From positions 6,200,001 to 6,264,000 of the forward strand of contig NZ_CP116256.1 of the NCBI RefSeq assembly GCF_027947575.1: 64,000 bases of DNA. Direction: 5' to 3'. The notes beneath the pieces were generated by a model that was not told the origin of the DNA, ran no database searches, and was given only the letters and a program-made list of their open reading frames with translations. Positions 1 to 9,362 of this stretch are shown here, in pieces (position 1 is the stretch's first letter; each line of letters begins with the position of its first letter). The DNA comes from Streptomyces rubrogriseus (GTDB lineage Bacteria; Actinomycetota; Actinomycetes; Streptomycetales; Streptomycetaceae). Position numbers and translations under genes: made by a program.

Positions 1-1184
1 AGAGCGCCGGTCGCAGACCCGTCCAAGAGCGTCGAATCGCCCATCTCGCTGAGGGCGAGGGCGAGGGCCCCGAGCACCTCCGCACGGCCACCGAGGGCCC
101 CGGGAAGCACGGAGAGCTGCCGCGCCGCGCTGGGGATGGCGTAACGCCCGACGGACTCTCTTATCGGCCCGAGCACCAGCTCGCCGGCCTCGGCGAGATC
201 GCCGCCGAGGACGACGCGGCTCGGGTTGAGCAGGTTGCAGAGGTTGGCGACTCCACTGCCGATGTGGCGGCCGACGTCGGCGATCACCCGACGGCAGCCA
301 GGGTCACCGTCCCGCGCCAGCCGTACGACGCCCTCCATCGTCAGATCGGTGCCGTGGCTGGGCTGGAGGAGCGGAAGCACATAGCGTGCTGCGGCGAAGG
401 TCTCCAGGCAACCCCGGTTGCCGCACCGGCAGACGGGACCGGCCTCGTCCAGGGTGATGTGCCCGATTTCGCCCGCCGTGCCGCCGGGGCCGCGATAGAT
501 CTTCCCGTTGATCACCAGCCCGGCGCCGACACCGCTGGCGACCTTGATGTACGCCAGGTCCCGCACCCCCCGGCCGCTGCCCCAGACCAGCTCGCCCAGG
601 GCGCCGAGGTTGGCGTCGTTGTCCACGTGCACCGGCACGCCGAGCCGCCCCCGCAGCTCCTCGGCGGGCCGGATGCCGCCCCAGCCGGGCAGGATGGCGG
701 TCGAGCCCAGCGTCCCGGACTCCACGTCGATCGGGCCCGGCACGCCCAGGCCCACCCCGGCGATCTTGGTCCGGTCCACTCCGGTGGCCGCGATCAGCCG
801 GCTGACCAGCTGTTCCGCCCGGTCGAAGCCCTGGTCCGAGGAGGCGTCGACGTCCAACGGCTCGGACTCTTCGGCGAGCACCTGGTGGGCGAGGTTGCCG
901 ACCGCGACGCGCAGGTGGGTGTGTCCGAAATCCACGCCGATGACGATGCCGGCGTCCCCGCTCAGCGAGACGCTGCGGGCCCGGCGGCCGCCCGCCGAGG
1001 TGGGCGTGACCTCGACCGTCCCGCCGTCCTTCAGTTCCCGGACGATGTTCGAGACCGTCGCCGCCGACAGGCCCGTCGTCCTCGCGATCTCCGCCTGCGT
1101 CAGCGAACCGGCGAGCCGTACCGCCCGTACGACGCGTTCCAGGTTGGCGCGGTGCAGCGACGACTGCGACCCGGGAGTCTCCAT
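1..1184 (-). CDS. rok7B7: ROK-family transcriptional regulator (Rok7B7/NgcR-like), 3' end outside window
   Basis: The ATG is at 1184 and the frame stays open to the left edge, giving about 394 residues with no stop, so the C-terminus is missing. An N-terminal winged helix-turn-helix (about residues 10-60, containing LTQAEIARTTGLSAATVSN) is followed by a ROK sugar-kinase-like domain with the zinc motif CRCGNRGCLE. ROK repressors bind sugars or sugar phosphates and control sugar-uptake operons. The gene lies just downstream of an ngcEFG-type importer on the same strand but is separated from it by a strong terminator, so it has its own promoter. In S. coelicolor the gene in this position is rok7B7 (recollection, not an alignment). 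The effector cannot be read from the sequence. Confidence 0.85.
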   Translation of the reverse strand, partial: METPGSQSSLHRANLERVVRAVRLAGSLTQAEIARTTGLSAATVSNIVRELKDGGTVEVTPTSAGGRRARSVSLSGDAGIVIGVDFGHTHLRVAVGNLAHQVLAEESEPLDVDASSDQGFDRAEQLVSRLIAATGVDRTKIAGVGLGVPGPIDVESGTLGSTAILPGWGGIRPAEELRGRLGVPVHVDNDANLGALGELVWGSGRGVRDLAYIKVASGVGAGLVINGKIYRGPGGTAGEIGHITLDEAGPVCRCGNRGCLETFAAARYVLPLLQPSHGTDLTMEGVVRLARDGDPGCRRVIADVGRHIGSGVANLCNLLNPSRVVLGGDLAEAGELVLGPIRESVGRYAIPSAARQLSVLPGALGGRAEVLGALALALSEMGDSTLLDGSATGA

Positions 1185-1234
1185 TGACTCTCACCCTCAT
1201 CCCCTGGGTCCGCGTCACCCGGTGCGATGCGGAC

Positions 1235-1244
1235 CTTGTACAAG
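1235..1244. promoter_or_regulatory. Short palindrome upstream of the ROK gene, possible autoregulatory operator
   Basis: CTTGTACAAG is a perfect 10-bp palindrome about 50 bases upstream of the ROK start codon. ROK repressors often control their own gene, so it is a candidate operator. At 10 bp it could be chance, and no second copy was seen near ngcE. Confidence 0.3.
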
Positions 1245-1341
1245 TTATGAACCCCAAACTCCGCTGAATCGTCCAGTGCCGTCAAGCCCTTGAAAGAAAT
1301 CGGTTCCAGGCCGTGTCCACGGCCGGCTGCCGGTGGTACGC

Positions 1342-1391
1342 CGCAGGGGTCCGTCCCCGGAGAGCTGTCTCTCCGGGGACGGACCCCTGCG
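1342..1391 (-). terminator. Strong intrinsic terminator after ngcG
   Basis: A perfect 23-bp inverted repeat (1342-1364 paired with 1369-1391) closes on a 4-base loop CTGT. It lies 27 bases beyond the ngcG stop and before the ROK gene on the same strand. There is no clear T-run, as is usual for Streptomyces terminators. Confidence 0.85.
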
Positions 1392-1417
1392 TGTGACGGG
1401 TGAAGCGGCAGTGGGCG

Positions 1418-2326
1418 TCAGCGGAAGGTGCCCTGCGACACCGAACCGGCGATCCGCCGCTGGAAGACGCAGTACACGAGGAGTACGGGCACCACCGTGA
1501 CCACGATCGCCGCGAACAGCGCACCGTAGTCGATGTCGTAGACCTGCGAGGACGCGTAGGCGGCCATGCCCTGGGTGAGGACCCACTTGTCCTGGTCGGT
1601 GTTGAGCGCCACCGGCAGCAGGAACTGGTTCCACAGGCCCAGGAAGTTGAAGATCGCCACCGCCGCCATGCCCGGACGGGCCATCGGCAGCATCACCTGG
1701 AAGAACGCCCGCCAGTCCCCGGCACCGTCGATCAGCGCGGCCTCGTACACGTCGTGCGGCAGCGACCGGAAGAACGAATAGAGGAAGAACATCGTGAACG
1801 GCAGCGCGAACGCGACATAGGTGAGGATCAGTCCGGGACGTGTGTTCAGCAGCCCGAAGTTCTGCAACTGGAAGAAGAGCGGAACGATCGCCAGGAAAAC
1901 CGGGAAAGTCAGGCCGGCGAGCATCACGTAGTAGATCAGCCGGCGTCCGGGGAACTCGAACCTGGCGAGAACGTAGGCGCACATCGCGCCGAGCAGCATC
2001 ACCAGGACGAGTGCCGAGACCACGACGATCACGGAATTCAGGAAGTACTTCCCGATGTTCGCGTCGGTCCACGCGTTCGCGTAGTTCTCGAAGCGCCAGT
2101 GATCCGGCAGCGAGAACGGCGACGAAAGGATCTCGCCGGTCGATTTGAACGACGACATCAGCACCCACAGCATGGGCACGATCACGATCACGGACCACAG
2201 GATCAGCAGGGTGTGCGAGATCGCCGCGAATCTGCGGTCGCTGCTCGCGGCGGCCCTCGTCAGCCTGCGGTCGCTCGCCGGTTTCCGGTCACTGGCCGGC
2301 TTGCGGTCGGCGGCGATGACGCTCAC
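1418..2326 (-). CDS. ngcG: Sugar ABC transporter permease NgcG-like (MalG family)
   Basis: 302 residues. I chose the GTG at 2326 because it overlaps the stop of the upstream permease by four bases (GTGA) and follows GGGAGG. Six hydrophobic segments are seen, with the permease EAA loop (EAALIDGAGDW...MLP) that docks the ATPase. This is the second membrane subunit of a binding-protein-dependent sugar importer. The N-terminus repeats the unit DRKPAS. The order binding protein, permease, permease with no ATPase gene fits NgcEFG-type importers, which take up N-acetylglucosamine or chitobiose and are thought to use the shared ATPase MsiK. The substrate is inferred from gene order and family only. 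Confidence 0.85.
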   Translation of the reverse strand: MSVIAADRKPASDRKPASDRRLTRAAASSDRRFAAISHTLLILWSVIVIVPMLWVLMSSFKSTGEILSSPFSLPDHWRFENYANAWTDANIGKYFLNSVIVVVSALVLVMLLGAMCAYVLARFEFPGRRLIYYVMLAGLTFPVFLAIVPLFFQLQNFGLLNTRPGLILTYVAFALPFTMFFLYSFFRSLPHDVYEAALIDGAGDWRAFFQVMLPMARPGMAAVAIFNFLGLWNQFLLPVALNTDQDKWVLTQGMAAYASSQVYDIDYGALFAAIVVTVVPVLLVYCVFQRRIAGSVSQGTFR

Positions 2327-3384
2327 CGGGCACCTCCCTTGGCTGCGGCACGCCGAGCCCTGGACCCAGGTGCTTTCCTCTTGCTCTCGCCCTCGCCGCC
2401 GCCCGTGAGGCGGTTGACGAGGAACACCAGCGCGGCGAACACCAGGGTGACGATGGCGAGGACGACGCCCATCGCGGTGGCGTAGCCGAACTGCTGCTTG
2501 GCGAAGGCGACGTTGAACAGACGCTGGCTGATGGTCAGGGTCGAGTTGTCCGGGCCGCCGTTCGGCACCATCGCCTGGACGTAGACGAACGCGTCGAGGG
2601 CGGCGATGCCCAGGTAGATGTACGCCGTCTGCACGCTGTCCCGGATCGCCGGCAGGGTGATCGAGATCGTGGTGCGGAACCGGCCGGCCCCGTCGATCTT
2701 CGCCGCCTCGTACAGCTCGCCGGGAACGCCCTTGATCGCGGCGATGAAGAGCACCGCGTAGAACCCGACGAGCCCCCAGATGATGACGAACATCACGGAC
2801 GGCATCGCGGTCGCCTTCTCGCCCAGCCACGCGAACGACTCGAACCGGTCGAGGCCGAGGCCGGAGAGGACGCCGTTGAGCAGGCCGGCGTTCGGGTCGT
2901 ACATCTGCGCCCAGATCAGGCCGACGATGATCGCCGGCACGACGTAGGGGAAGAAGGAGATGATCCGGTAGAACGACGCTCCCCGGATCCCTCGGACGGG
3001 GCCCTTGCTGGGCCCGCCCAGGGTGATGGCCACGGCGACCCCGAGGGCCAAAGTCAGCGTGACCAGCGGGACGAAGGCCGCGAGGAGTGCGACGTTGCGC
3101 AACGCCTTCAGGAAGATGTCGTCCTGGAACATCTTCGTGAAGTTGTCGAAGCCGACGAAGTTGTAGTCCGGGCTGAAGCCGCGCCAGTCGGTCATCCCCC
3201 AGAAGATCGCCTGGCCGAACGGGACCAGGACGAAGAGAACGAAGATGGTCAGCGGGACACCGAGGAACGCGAGGAAGAACGTCACCCGGTCGAACGTGAG
3301 CCTGCGGCGCCGTGGCCGCCCGCCGCGAGCGGCCGGCTGGGGCCGGCGGCTCGCGGCGTCGGAGGTGGTGATGTCGTCTTTCAT
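2323..3384 (-). CDS. ngcF: Sugar ABC transporter permease NgcF-like (MalF family)
   Basis: 353 residues. A basic, Arg-rich N-terminal tail is followed by six transmembrane helices and the EAA loop (EAAKIDGAGRF...LPAI) near residue 240. It forms the membrane channel together with the downstream permease, whose start overlaps its stop by four bases. Its own start lies 7 bases after the stop of the binding-protein gene, so the three genes form one transcript. The C-terminal tail is rich in Lys and Arg and cytoplasmic. Confidence 0.85.
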   Translation of the reverse strand: MKDDITTSDAASRRPQPAARGGRPRRRRLTFDRVTFFLAFLGVPLTIFVLFVLVPFGQAIFWGMTDWRGFSPDYNFVGFDNFTKMFQDDIFLKALRNVALLAAFVPLVTLTLALGVAVAITLGGPSKGPVRGIRGASFYRIISFFPYVVPAIIVGLIWAQMYDPNAGLLNGVLSGLGLDRFESFAWLGEKATAMPSVMFVIIWGLVGFYAVLFIAAIKGVPGELYEAAKIDGAGRFRTTISITLPAIRDSVQTAYIYLGIAALDAFVYVQAMVPNGGPDNSTLTISQRLFNVAFAKQQFGYATAMGVVLAIVTLVFAALVFLVNRLTGGGEGESKRKAPGSRARRAAAKGGAR

Positions 3385-3391
3385 CGCTGTA

Positions 3392-4804
3392 CTAGCTGAT
3401 CTCGATCTTGTCGATGGAGTCGTCGTCCCGGACCTTGTCGGAGATCTTCTGCAGGGCCGCGGTGAGGCCCTTGCGGTCGAGGTCGCCGGAGAGGAACGAG
3501 TTCCACGGCACCAACTGGTCGGTGTTCATGCCGTATGCCTCGACGAACCTCCTCATGTCGGAGATGTTGTCGCCCGCGGCCTCGAGCATCTTCGTCTGGG
3601 AGACGAGGGCGGCCGATCCGAAGCCGTCGGCGGGCACGGTGCCCTTGACCACCGTCGGGGCCAGCTTCGTCTTGGAGAAGTTGGCGGCCGCCTTCTCGGA
3701 CAGCATCGCCCGCAGCACTTCCTTGCCGCCGGCCGGGTTCTTGCCCTGCTTGGGCACGATGAACGGCTCGCCCGCCGCGGCGTGGAGCGACTCGTAGGGC
3801 AGCTTCGGCTTGTCCGTGAGCGTCATCTCCGGGAAGCCGGTCATCTGGAAGTCCTTCTTAGTGGCCTGCTTCATCTCGTTCTCGATCCAGCCACCGGACG
3901 GGTAGAGCAGCGCCTTCTGGTCGTTGCTCCAGATCGCCTGCGCCTTCTGGAACTGGGTGCCGGAGCCGCCGGGGACGAACATCTTCTCCTTGACCATGGT
4001 CTCCATGACCTTGAGGACGCCCTGGATGGCCGGATGCGACCAGGCGTTCTTCTCGAGATTGCCGAGAGCGAGCCGGACCTCGTCACCGCCCTCCTTGATC
4101 GCTGAGGCGAACAGCATCGTCTGGTAGTAGGTCGCGGCTTCCTTGCCGTGGACGAAGAGGTACTTGCCCTTCTTCTTCGCGTTCTGGCCGAGGTCGAGCG
4201 CCTCGTCCCAGGTCTTCGGCGGGGTCCAGCCGTTCTCCTCGAAGAGCGTCTTGGAGTACCAGACGCCGTACACCGTCATCACGTACCGCAGCGCGACGAA
4301 CTTGCCGTTGTACGTTCCGGGGTCCTTGACGCCGGGGTAGACGATGTCGGCGATCTTCTTGCCCTCGTAGGTGTTGGCCTCGAAGAGGTCGTCGAGCGTC
4401 TCCAGCTGGTCGAGGATGCCGAGGAAGCCGATCTGGTCCTCACCGGAGTTGTCGATGAGGTCCGGCGGGTTGCCGCCGACGAAGCGGGGCTGGAGCTGGG
4501 GGGCGATGTCGACGACCGGCTTGACCTGGACCTTGAGGCCCTTGACCTGACTGCCGAGCACCTGGTTGGTGTAGTCGACGTAGTCGGTGCCGTAGCCGCC
4601 GTCGAAGATGGCCGCTTCGACCGAGGAGTTCGCGGCGGCGCCGAACGGGTTGTTGGCGCTCTTCTCGCCCTTCGGGCCGCCGTCGCCGTCGCCGTCCTCG
4701 CTGGAGGGAGAGCTGCACGCGACCGCGAACGAGCCCACGGCCGCGGTGGCGATGGCCCCGCGCAGGAGCGTCCGCCTGTCAAGAGAGCCGGCACGAATGG
4801 TCAT
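3392..4804 (-). CDS. ngcE: Sugar-binding lipoprotein NgcE-like
   Basis: 470 residues from ATG 4804 (GAGGAT upstream); the frame is open further upstream but without coding character. The N-terminus has a twin-arginine-like segment (RRTLLRG) and a hydrophobic stretch ending in a lipobox with Cys30 (SFAVACSS), so the product is probably exported and lipid-anchored. The rest is a family 1 extracellular solute-binding protein. It captures sugar outside the cell and hands it to the NgcF/NgcG channel. NgcE of S. coelicolor (SCO6005, recollection) binds chitobiose and is encoded at the equivalent place. Confidence 0.8.
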   Translation of the reverse strand: MTIRAGSLDRRTLLRGAIATAAVGSFAVACSSPSSEDGDGDGGPKGEKSANNPFGAAANSSVEAAIFDGGYGTDYVDYTNQVLGSQVKGLKVQVKPVVDIAPQLQPRFVGGNPPDLIDNSGEDQIGFLGILDQLETLDDLFEANTYEGKKIADIVYPGVKDPGTYNGKFVALRYVMTVYGVWYSKTLFEENGWTPPKTWDEALDLGQNAKKKGKYLFVHGKEAATYYQTMLFASAIKEGGDEVRLALGNLEKNAWSHPAIQGVLKVMETMVKEKMFVPGGSGTQFQKAQAIWSNDQKALLYPSGGWIENEMKQATKKDFQMTGFPEMTLTDKPKLPYESLHAAAGEPFIVPKQGKNPAGGKEVLRAMLSEKAAANFSKTKLAPTVVKGTVPADGFGSAALVSQTKMLEAAGDNISDMRRFVEAYGMNTDQLVPWNSFLSGDLDRKGLTAALQKISDKVRDDDSIDKIEIS

Positions 4805-5374
4805 CTTTGCATCCTCACTGATCGATTGGTTCTGTCCGGGTGTGCTGCGTGTGCGGCGTTGTCGCCGTCGTCTCGGAGCCGCGGTACGGCGCCGATGATC
4901 AGCTGAGCGATGCCGGCACAACAGTCGCCGGGGCCGGAGCGGCGGTCGCGCTCCGCCTGATCAGATCGTGATGGCCCACGCCGGTGGTGGATCCCATGCT
5001 CAAGTCCTCGCCTTCTCCAGGACTCAGGCGGTGAACCGGATCCTCCCCGGCACCGCGTTCGGGTCAAGCTGGGTCGTGCAGGAAATGCGGCCGTACAAGG
5101 TCGGGTGCGGTGAAGATGCCCCGGAGTGCCGACAGGTATAGTCCACTTTCGCTTGGCGGAGCAAGATCGAATGCAAGGTTCGCGGTACGTCTTTTCCGAG
5201 TTGAGACCTCCCGGAAATATGAGTGGCCTGTGCACCGCATGCCGGAGGAATACCTGCCATAAGCCCCGAACGCCACATCCAACACCCTTGACATCACATG
5301 CCACTTGACCCCTACTGGTCCTTGCGCAGTTGATTTGACAACGTTGTCCCGCGCGCAGGGAGGGTGGCCAGGAC
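4805..5374. promoter_or_regulatory. Divergent promoter region between ngcE and the GH92 gene
   Basis: This is 570 bases without a credible gene; short frames on both strands show no family resemblance. It must hold the promoters of ngcE (minus) and of the mannosidase gene (plus). A TTGACA at 5288-5293 is a possible -35 toward the GH92 gene, with only a weak -10 17 bases later. A palindrome at 5337-5348 is listed separately. A lone half-site ACTGGTC near 5314 resembles half of a DasR site but has no partner. Confidence 0.5.
5337..5348. promoter_or_regulatory. LacI-type palindrome before the GH92 gene
   Basis: GACAACGTTGTC is a perfect 12-bp palindrome with a central CG, the form of many LacI-family operators (AACGTT core). 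It ends 26 bases before the mannosidase start, where a bound repressor would block transcription. No LacI gene lies in the window, so the regulator would be encoded elsewhere. Confidence 0.55.
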
Positions 5375-8300
5375 ATGCAGTACAGAGTTCGGCACAGATG
5401 GGGTCCGGCGGTCGTCATGACGACCGCCTTCGCCTTGGCGGTGGGTTCACAGGGAGCGGCGGTCGCGCTGCCGGGCGCCCCCGCCAAGGCCGACCGGGAG
5501 TTCGCGTCGTCCTTCGAGGCGGACGACCCGGTTCCGGACTGGACCGACACCGTGGACACCGACCGGGACGGCGGCAAGCGGGCCTCCGGCGTGGACGGCG
5601 GGTACAGCACCGGCATACCCGGCAACGTCACGGAGAACGTCACCGGAGTGCGCGCCAGCGCCGAGAACACGGGCGGCCGGGAGGTGAAGGAGAACCTCGT
5701 CGACAACGAGCCGGCCACCAAGTGGCTCACCTTCGCGCCGACCGGCTGGGTCGAGTTCGACCTCGACGCACCGACGAAGATCGCCAAGTACGCGCTCACC
5801 TCGGCCAACGACCACGACGAGCGCGACCCGCTGGACTGGACGCTGAAGGGCTCGGCGGACGGCGAGAACTGGCAGACGCTGGACACCCGTGCCGGGGAGC
5901 ACTTCGACGGGCGGTTCCAGACCAAGACGTACCAACTCGCCGAGACCGCCGAGTTCCAGCACTTCCGGCTGGAGATCACCAAGAACAACGGGGCCGGCGA
6001 CGCGCTCCAGCTCGCCGACGTGCAGCTGGCCACCGACGACACCGAGGTCCCCACGCCCGAGGACATGCTCTCCTTCGTCGACGAGGGCCCGGTGGGCTCG
6101 CCGACCGCGAAGGCGAACGCCGGGTTCACCGGCACGCACGCGCTGCGCTACGCGGGCCGGCACACCGCGGACGGCCGGGGCTACTCGTACAACAAGGTCT
6201 TCGACGTGAACGTCGAGGTCGACCGGCGCTCCGAGCTGTCGTACAAGATCTTCCCGTCGATGGCGGACGGCGACCTCGACTACGACGCCACGAACGTCTC
6301 GGTCGACCTCGCCTTCACCGACGGCACCTACCTGAGCGATCTCAAGGCCACCGACCAGCACGGGTTCCCGCTGACGCCGCGCGGTCAGGGCGACGCCAAG
6401 ATCCTCTACGTGAACCAGTGGAACAGCGTGAAGTCCGGGATCGGTTCGGTCGCGGCCGGCAAGACCGTCGACCGGATCCTGCTGGCGTACGACTCCCCCA
6501 AGGGCCCGGCGAAGTTCCGCGGCTGGCTGGACGACGTGGCGATCGAGCGGGCCGCTCCCGAGCGTCCCAAGGCCCACCTGTCCGACTACGCGCTCACCAC
6601 CCGCGGCACCAACTCCAGCGGCAGCTTCTCGCGCGGCAACAACTTCCCCGCGACCGCCGTGCCGCACGGCTTCAACTTCTGGACGCCGGTGACCAACGCC
6701 GGTTCGCTCAGCTGGATCTACGAGTACGCCAGCGGCAACAACGACGACAACCTGCCCACCGTTCAGGCGTTCTCCGCGAGCCACGAGCCGAGCCCGTGGA
6801 TGGGCGACCGGCAGACCTTCCAGGTGATGCCGTCGGCCGCCTCCGGCACCCCGGACACCGGCCGGGACGCCCGCGAGCTGGCCTTCCGGCACGAGAACGA
6901 GACCGCCCGGCCGTACTACTACGGCGTGCGGTTCGAGAACGGCGTCAAGGCCGAGATGACGCCGACCGACCACGCGGCGATGATGCGCTTCACCTACCCC
7001 GGTGACGACGCGAGCGTGATCTTCGACAACGTCAACGACCAGGCCGGCCTGACCCTGGACAAGGAGAACGGCACCTTCACCGGCTACTCGGACGTCAAGT
7101 CCGGCGGCTCCGCAGGTGCCACCCGCCTCTTCGTCTACGGCGAGTTCGACAGCAAGGTCACCGGCGGCGACTCCAGCGGCGTCAAGGGCCACCTGCGCTT
7201 CGACGCCGGCCGGGACCACGCCGTGACGATGCGCATCGCCACCTCGCTGATCAGCGTGGACCAGGCGAAGGACAACCTGCGCCAGGAGATCCCGAAGCGG
7301 GCCTCCTTCGACAAGGTCAAGCGGGACGCCCAGAAGCAGTGGGACAAGATCCTCGGCAAGGTCGAGGTCGAGGGCGCCACGCAGGACCAGCTGACCACGC
7401 TGTACTCCGGCCTCTACCGGCTGTACCTGTACCCGAACGCGGGCCACGAGAAGGTCGACGGCACGTACAAGTACGCCTCCCCGTTCTCCAAGGCGGTCAA
7501 GGAGAACACGCCGACCGAGACCGGCGCCAAGATCGTGGACGGCAAGGTCTACGTCAACAACGGCTTCTGGGACACCTACCGGACCGCCTGGCCCGCGTAC
7601 TCCTTCCTCACCCCGTCCCAGGCCGGTGAGCTGGTCGACGGCTTCGTGCAGCAGTACAAGGACGGCGGCTGGACCTCGCGCTGGTCCTCCCCCGGCTACG
7701 CGGACCTGATGACCGGCACCTCGTCCGACGTGGCGTTCGCCGACGCCTACGTCAAGGGCGTCGACTTCGACGCGAAGGCGGCGTACGACGCGGCCGTCAA
7801 GAACGCCACCGTGGTGCCGCCGTCCTCCGGCGTGGGCCGCAAGGGCATGGAGACCTCGCCGTTCCTCGGCTACGCCGGTACCGAGACGCACGAGGGCCTG
7901 TCGTGGTCGCTGGAGGGCTACCTCAACGACTACGGCATCGCCAAGATGGGCGAGAAGCTCTACAAGGAGACCGGCGAGAAGCGGTACAAGGACGAGTCCG
8001 CCTACTTCCTCAACCGCGCCCAGGACTACGTCAACCTCTTCGACGCGAAGGCCGGCTTCTTCCAGGGCAAGGACGTCAAGGGCAACTGGCGCGTGGACTC
8101 CGAGAAGTACGACCCGCGCGTGTGGGGCTACGACTACACGGAGACCAACGGCTGGGGCTACGCCTTCACCGCCCCGCAGGACAGCCGCGGCCTGGCCAAC
8201 CTGTACGGCGGCCGCAAGGGTCTCGGCGACAAGCTCGACGAGTACCTCTCCACCCCGGAGACGGCCTCCCCGGAACTGAAGGGCTCCTACGGCGGGGTCA

Positions 8301-9181
8301 TCCACGAGATGGTCGAGGCGCGGGACGTCCGCATGGGCATGTACGGGCACTCCAACCAGGTCGCCCACCACGCCCTGTACATGTACGACGCGGCCGGGCA
8401 GCCGTACAAGACGCAGAAGAACATCCGCGAGGTGCTCCAGCGGCTGTACACCGGCAGCGACATCGGGCAGGGCTACCACGGCGACGAGGACAACGGCGAG
8501 CAGTCGGCCTGGTTCCTCTTCTCCTCGCTCGGCTTCTATCCCCTGGTGATGGGCAGCGGCGAGTACGCCGTCGGGTCCCCGCTGTTCAAGAAGGCGACGG
8601 TGCACCTGGAGAACGGCCGCGACCTGGTCGTCAAGGCGCCGAAGAACAGCACGAAGAACGTCTACGTGCAGGGCCTGAAGGTCAACGGCAAGCGCTGGAA
8701 CTCCACTTCGCTCCCCCACTCGCTGATCGCGAAGGGCGGCGTCCTGGAGTTCGACATGGGCGCGAAGCCCTCCTCGTGGGGCACGGGCGACAACGCGGCG
8801 CCGCCGTCGATCACGAAGGACGACGAGGTGCCGACCCCGCGCACCGACGCGATCACGGGCCAGGGCGCGCTGTTCGACAACACCTCGGCGACGGACGCGA
8901 ACGTGGCCTCGGTGGACCTGCCCGTGTCCGGCGAGGGCGCCAAGGCGGTCCAGTACACGCTCACCTCGTCGGCGGACCGCACCAAGGCCCCGACCGGCTG
9001 GAAGCTCCAGGGCTCGGCCGACGGCACGACCTGGCGGACGCTGGACGAGCGCTCCGGCGAGTCCTTCGCCTGGGACCGGCAGACGCGGGCGTTCTCGGTG
9101 AAGTCGCCGGGCTCGTACGCCCAGTACCGCCTGGTGTTCACCGGTGCCTCGGTGCTCTCCGAGATCGAGCTGCTCGCCTAG
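5375..9181 (+). CDS. Secreted GH92 alpha-mannosidase with carbohydrate-binding domains
   Basis: 1,268 residues. The ATG at 5375 follows AGGGAGG. A signal peptide ends near residue 35 (GAPAKA/DREF). Then come a discoidin-like domain (about 95-215), a beta-sandwich (about 225-395), the GH92 N-domain and the (alpha/alpha)6 catalytic domain (about 400-1110), and a C-terminal discoidin-like domain (about 1150-1268). GH92 hallmarks include GTETHEGLSWSLEGYL, GDEDNGEQSAW and GFYPLVMGSGEYAVGSPLF. GH92 enzymes are calcium-dependent exo-alpha-mannosidases acting on N-glycans and mannans; linkage cannot be predicted here. It is transcribed away from the ngcEFG importer, so glycan breakdown and GlcNAc-type uptake may work together (inference). 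Confidence 0.9.
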   Translation: MQYRVRHRWGPAVVMTTAFALAVGSQGAAVALPGAPAKADREFASSFEADDPVPDWTDTVDTDRDGGKRASGVDGGYSTGIPGNVTENVTGVRASAENTGGREVKENLVDNEPATKWLTFAPTGWVEFDLDAPTKIAKYALTSANDHDERDPLDWTLKGSADGENWQTLDTRAGEHFDGRFQTKTYQLAETAEFQHFRLEITKNNGAGDALQLADVQLATDDTEVPTPEDMLSFVDEGPVGSPTAKANAGFTGTHALRYAGRHTADGRGYSYNKVFDVNVEVDRRSELSYKIFPSMADGDLDYDATNVSVDLAFTDGTYLSDLKATDQHGFPLTPRGQGDAKILYVNQWNSVKSGIGSVAAGKTVDRILLAYDSPKGPAKFRGWLDDVAIERAAPERPKAHLSDYALTTRGTNSSGSFSRGNNFPATAVPHGFNFWTPVTNAGSLSWIYEYASGNNDDNLPTVQAFSASHEPSPWMGDRQTFQVMPSAASGTPDTGRDARELAFRHENETARPYYYGVRFENGVKAEMTPTDHAAMMRFTYPGDDASVIFDNVNDQAGLTLDKENGTFTGYSDVKSGGSAGATRLFVYGEFDSKVTGGDSSGVKGHLRFDAGRDHAVTMRIATSLISVDQAKDNLRQEIPKRASFDKVKRDAQKQWDKILGKVEVEGATQDQLTTLYSGLYRLYLYPNAGHEKVDGTYKYASPFSKAVKENTPTETGAKIVDGKVYVNNGFWDTYRTAWPAYSFLTPSQAGELVDGFVQQYKDGGWTSRWSSPGYADLMTGTSSDVAFADAYVKGVDFDAKAAYDAAVKNATVVPPSSGVGRKGMETSPFLGYAGTETHEGLSWSLEGYLNDYGIAKMGEKLYKETGEKRYKDESAYFLNRAQDYVNLFDAKAGFFQGKDVKGNWRVDSEKYDPRVWGYDYTETNGWGYAFTAPQDSRGLANLYGGRKGLGDKLDEYLSTPETASPELKGSYGGVIHEMVEARDVRMGMYGHSNQVAHHALYMYDAAGQPYKTQKNIREVLQRLYTGSDIGQGYHGDEDNGEQSAWFLFSSLGFYPLVMGSGEYAVGSPLFKKATVHLENGRDLVVKAPKNSTKNVYVQGLKVNGKRWNSTSLPHSLIAKGGVLEFDMGAKPSSWGTGDNAAPPSITKDDEVPTPRTDAITGQGALFDNTSATDANVASVDLPVSGEGAKAVQYTLTSSADRTKAPTGWKLQGSADGTTWRTLDERSGESFAWDRQTRAFSVKSPGSYAQYRLVFTGASVLSEIELLA

Positions 9182-9194
9182 CACCATCGTTGAT

Positions 9195-9225
9195 CAGGGC
9201 CCGCCCAGCTTCTGGGCGGGCCCTG
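9195..9225 (+). terminator. Intrinsic terminator after the GH92 gene
   Basis: A 14-bp perfect stem (9195-9208 with 9212-9225) has a 3-base loop and starts 13 bases after the GH92 stop codon. Confidence 0.85.
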
Positions 9226-9362
9226 CGCGTGTCCGGGCCCTGCGCGTGCGGGTTTTGGCTCTATGCAGAAAGCCAGAGGCATAATGGTTCGAGCGAACAG
9301 CTAGGAACTGTCTGTGCATGGCCGTTCTGGTTCAGGGTACGTGCACGGTCGAAGGAGCGGCG

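Noticed and set aside
5311..5326. DasR binding site in the ngcE-GH92 intergenic region
   Set aside because: Only one half-site (ACTGGTC) is present; the second arm does not match.
5447..9187. A 1,246-codon open frame on the minus strand over the GH92 gene
   Set aside because: It is the GC-driven antisense shadow of a clear GH92 coding sequence; its translation is Arg/Val/Gly/Leu-rich without any family pattern.
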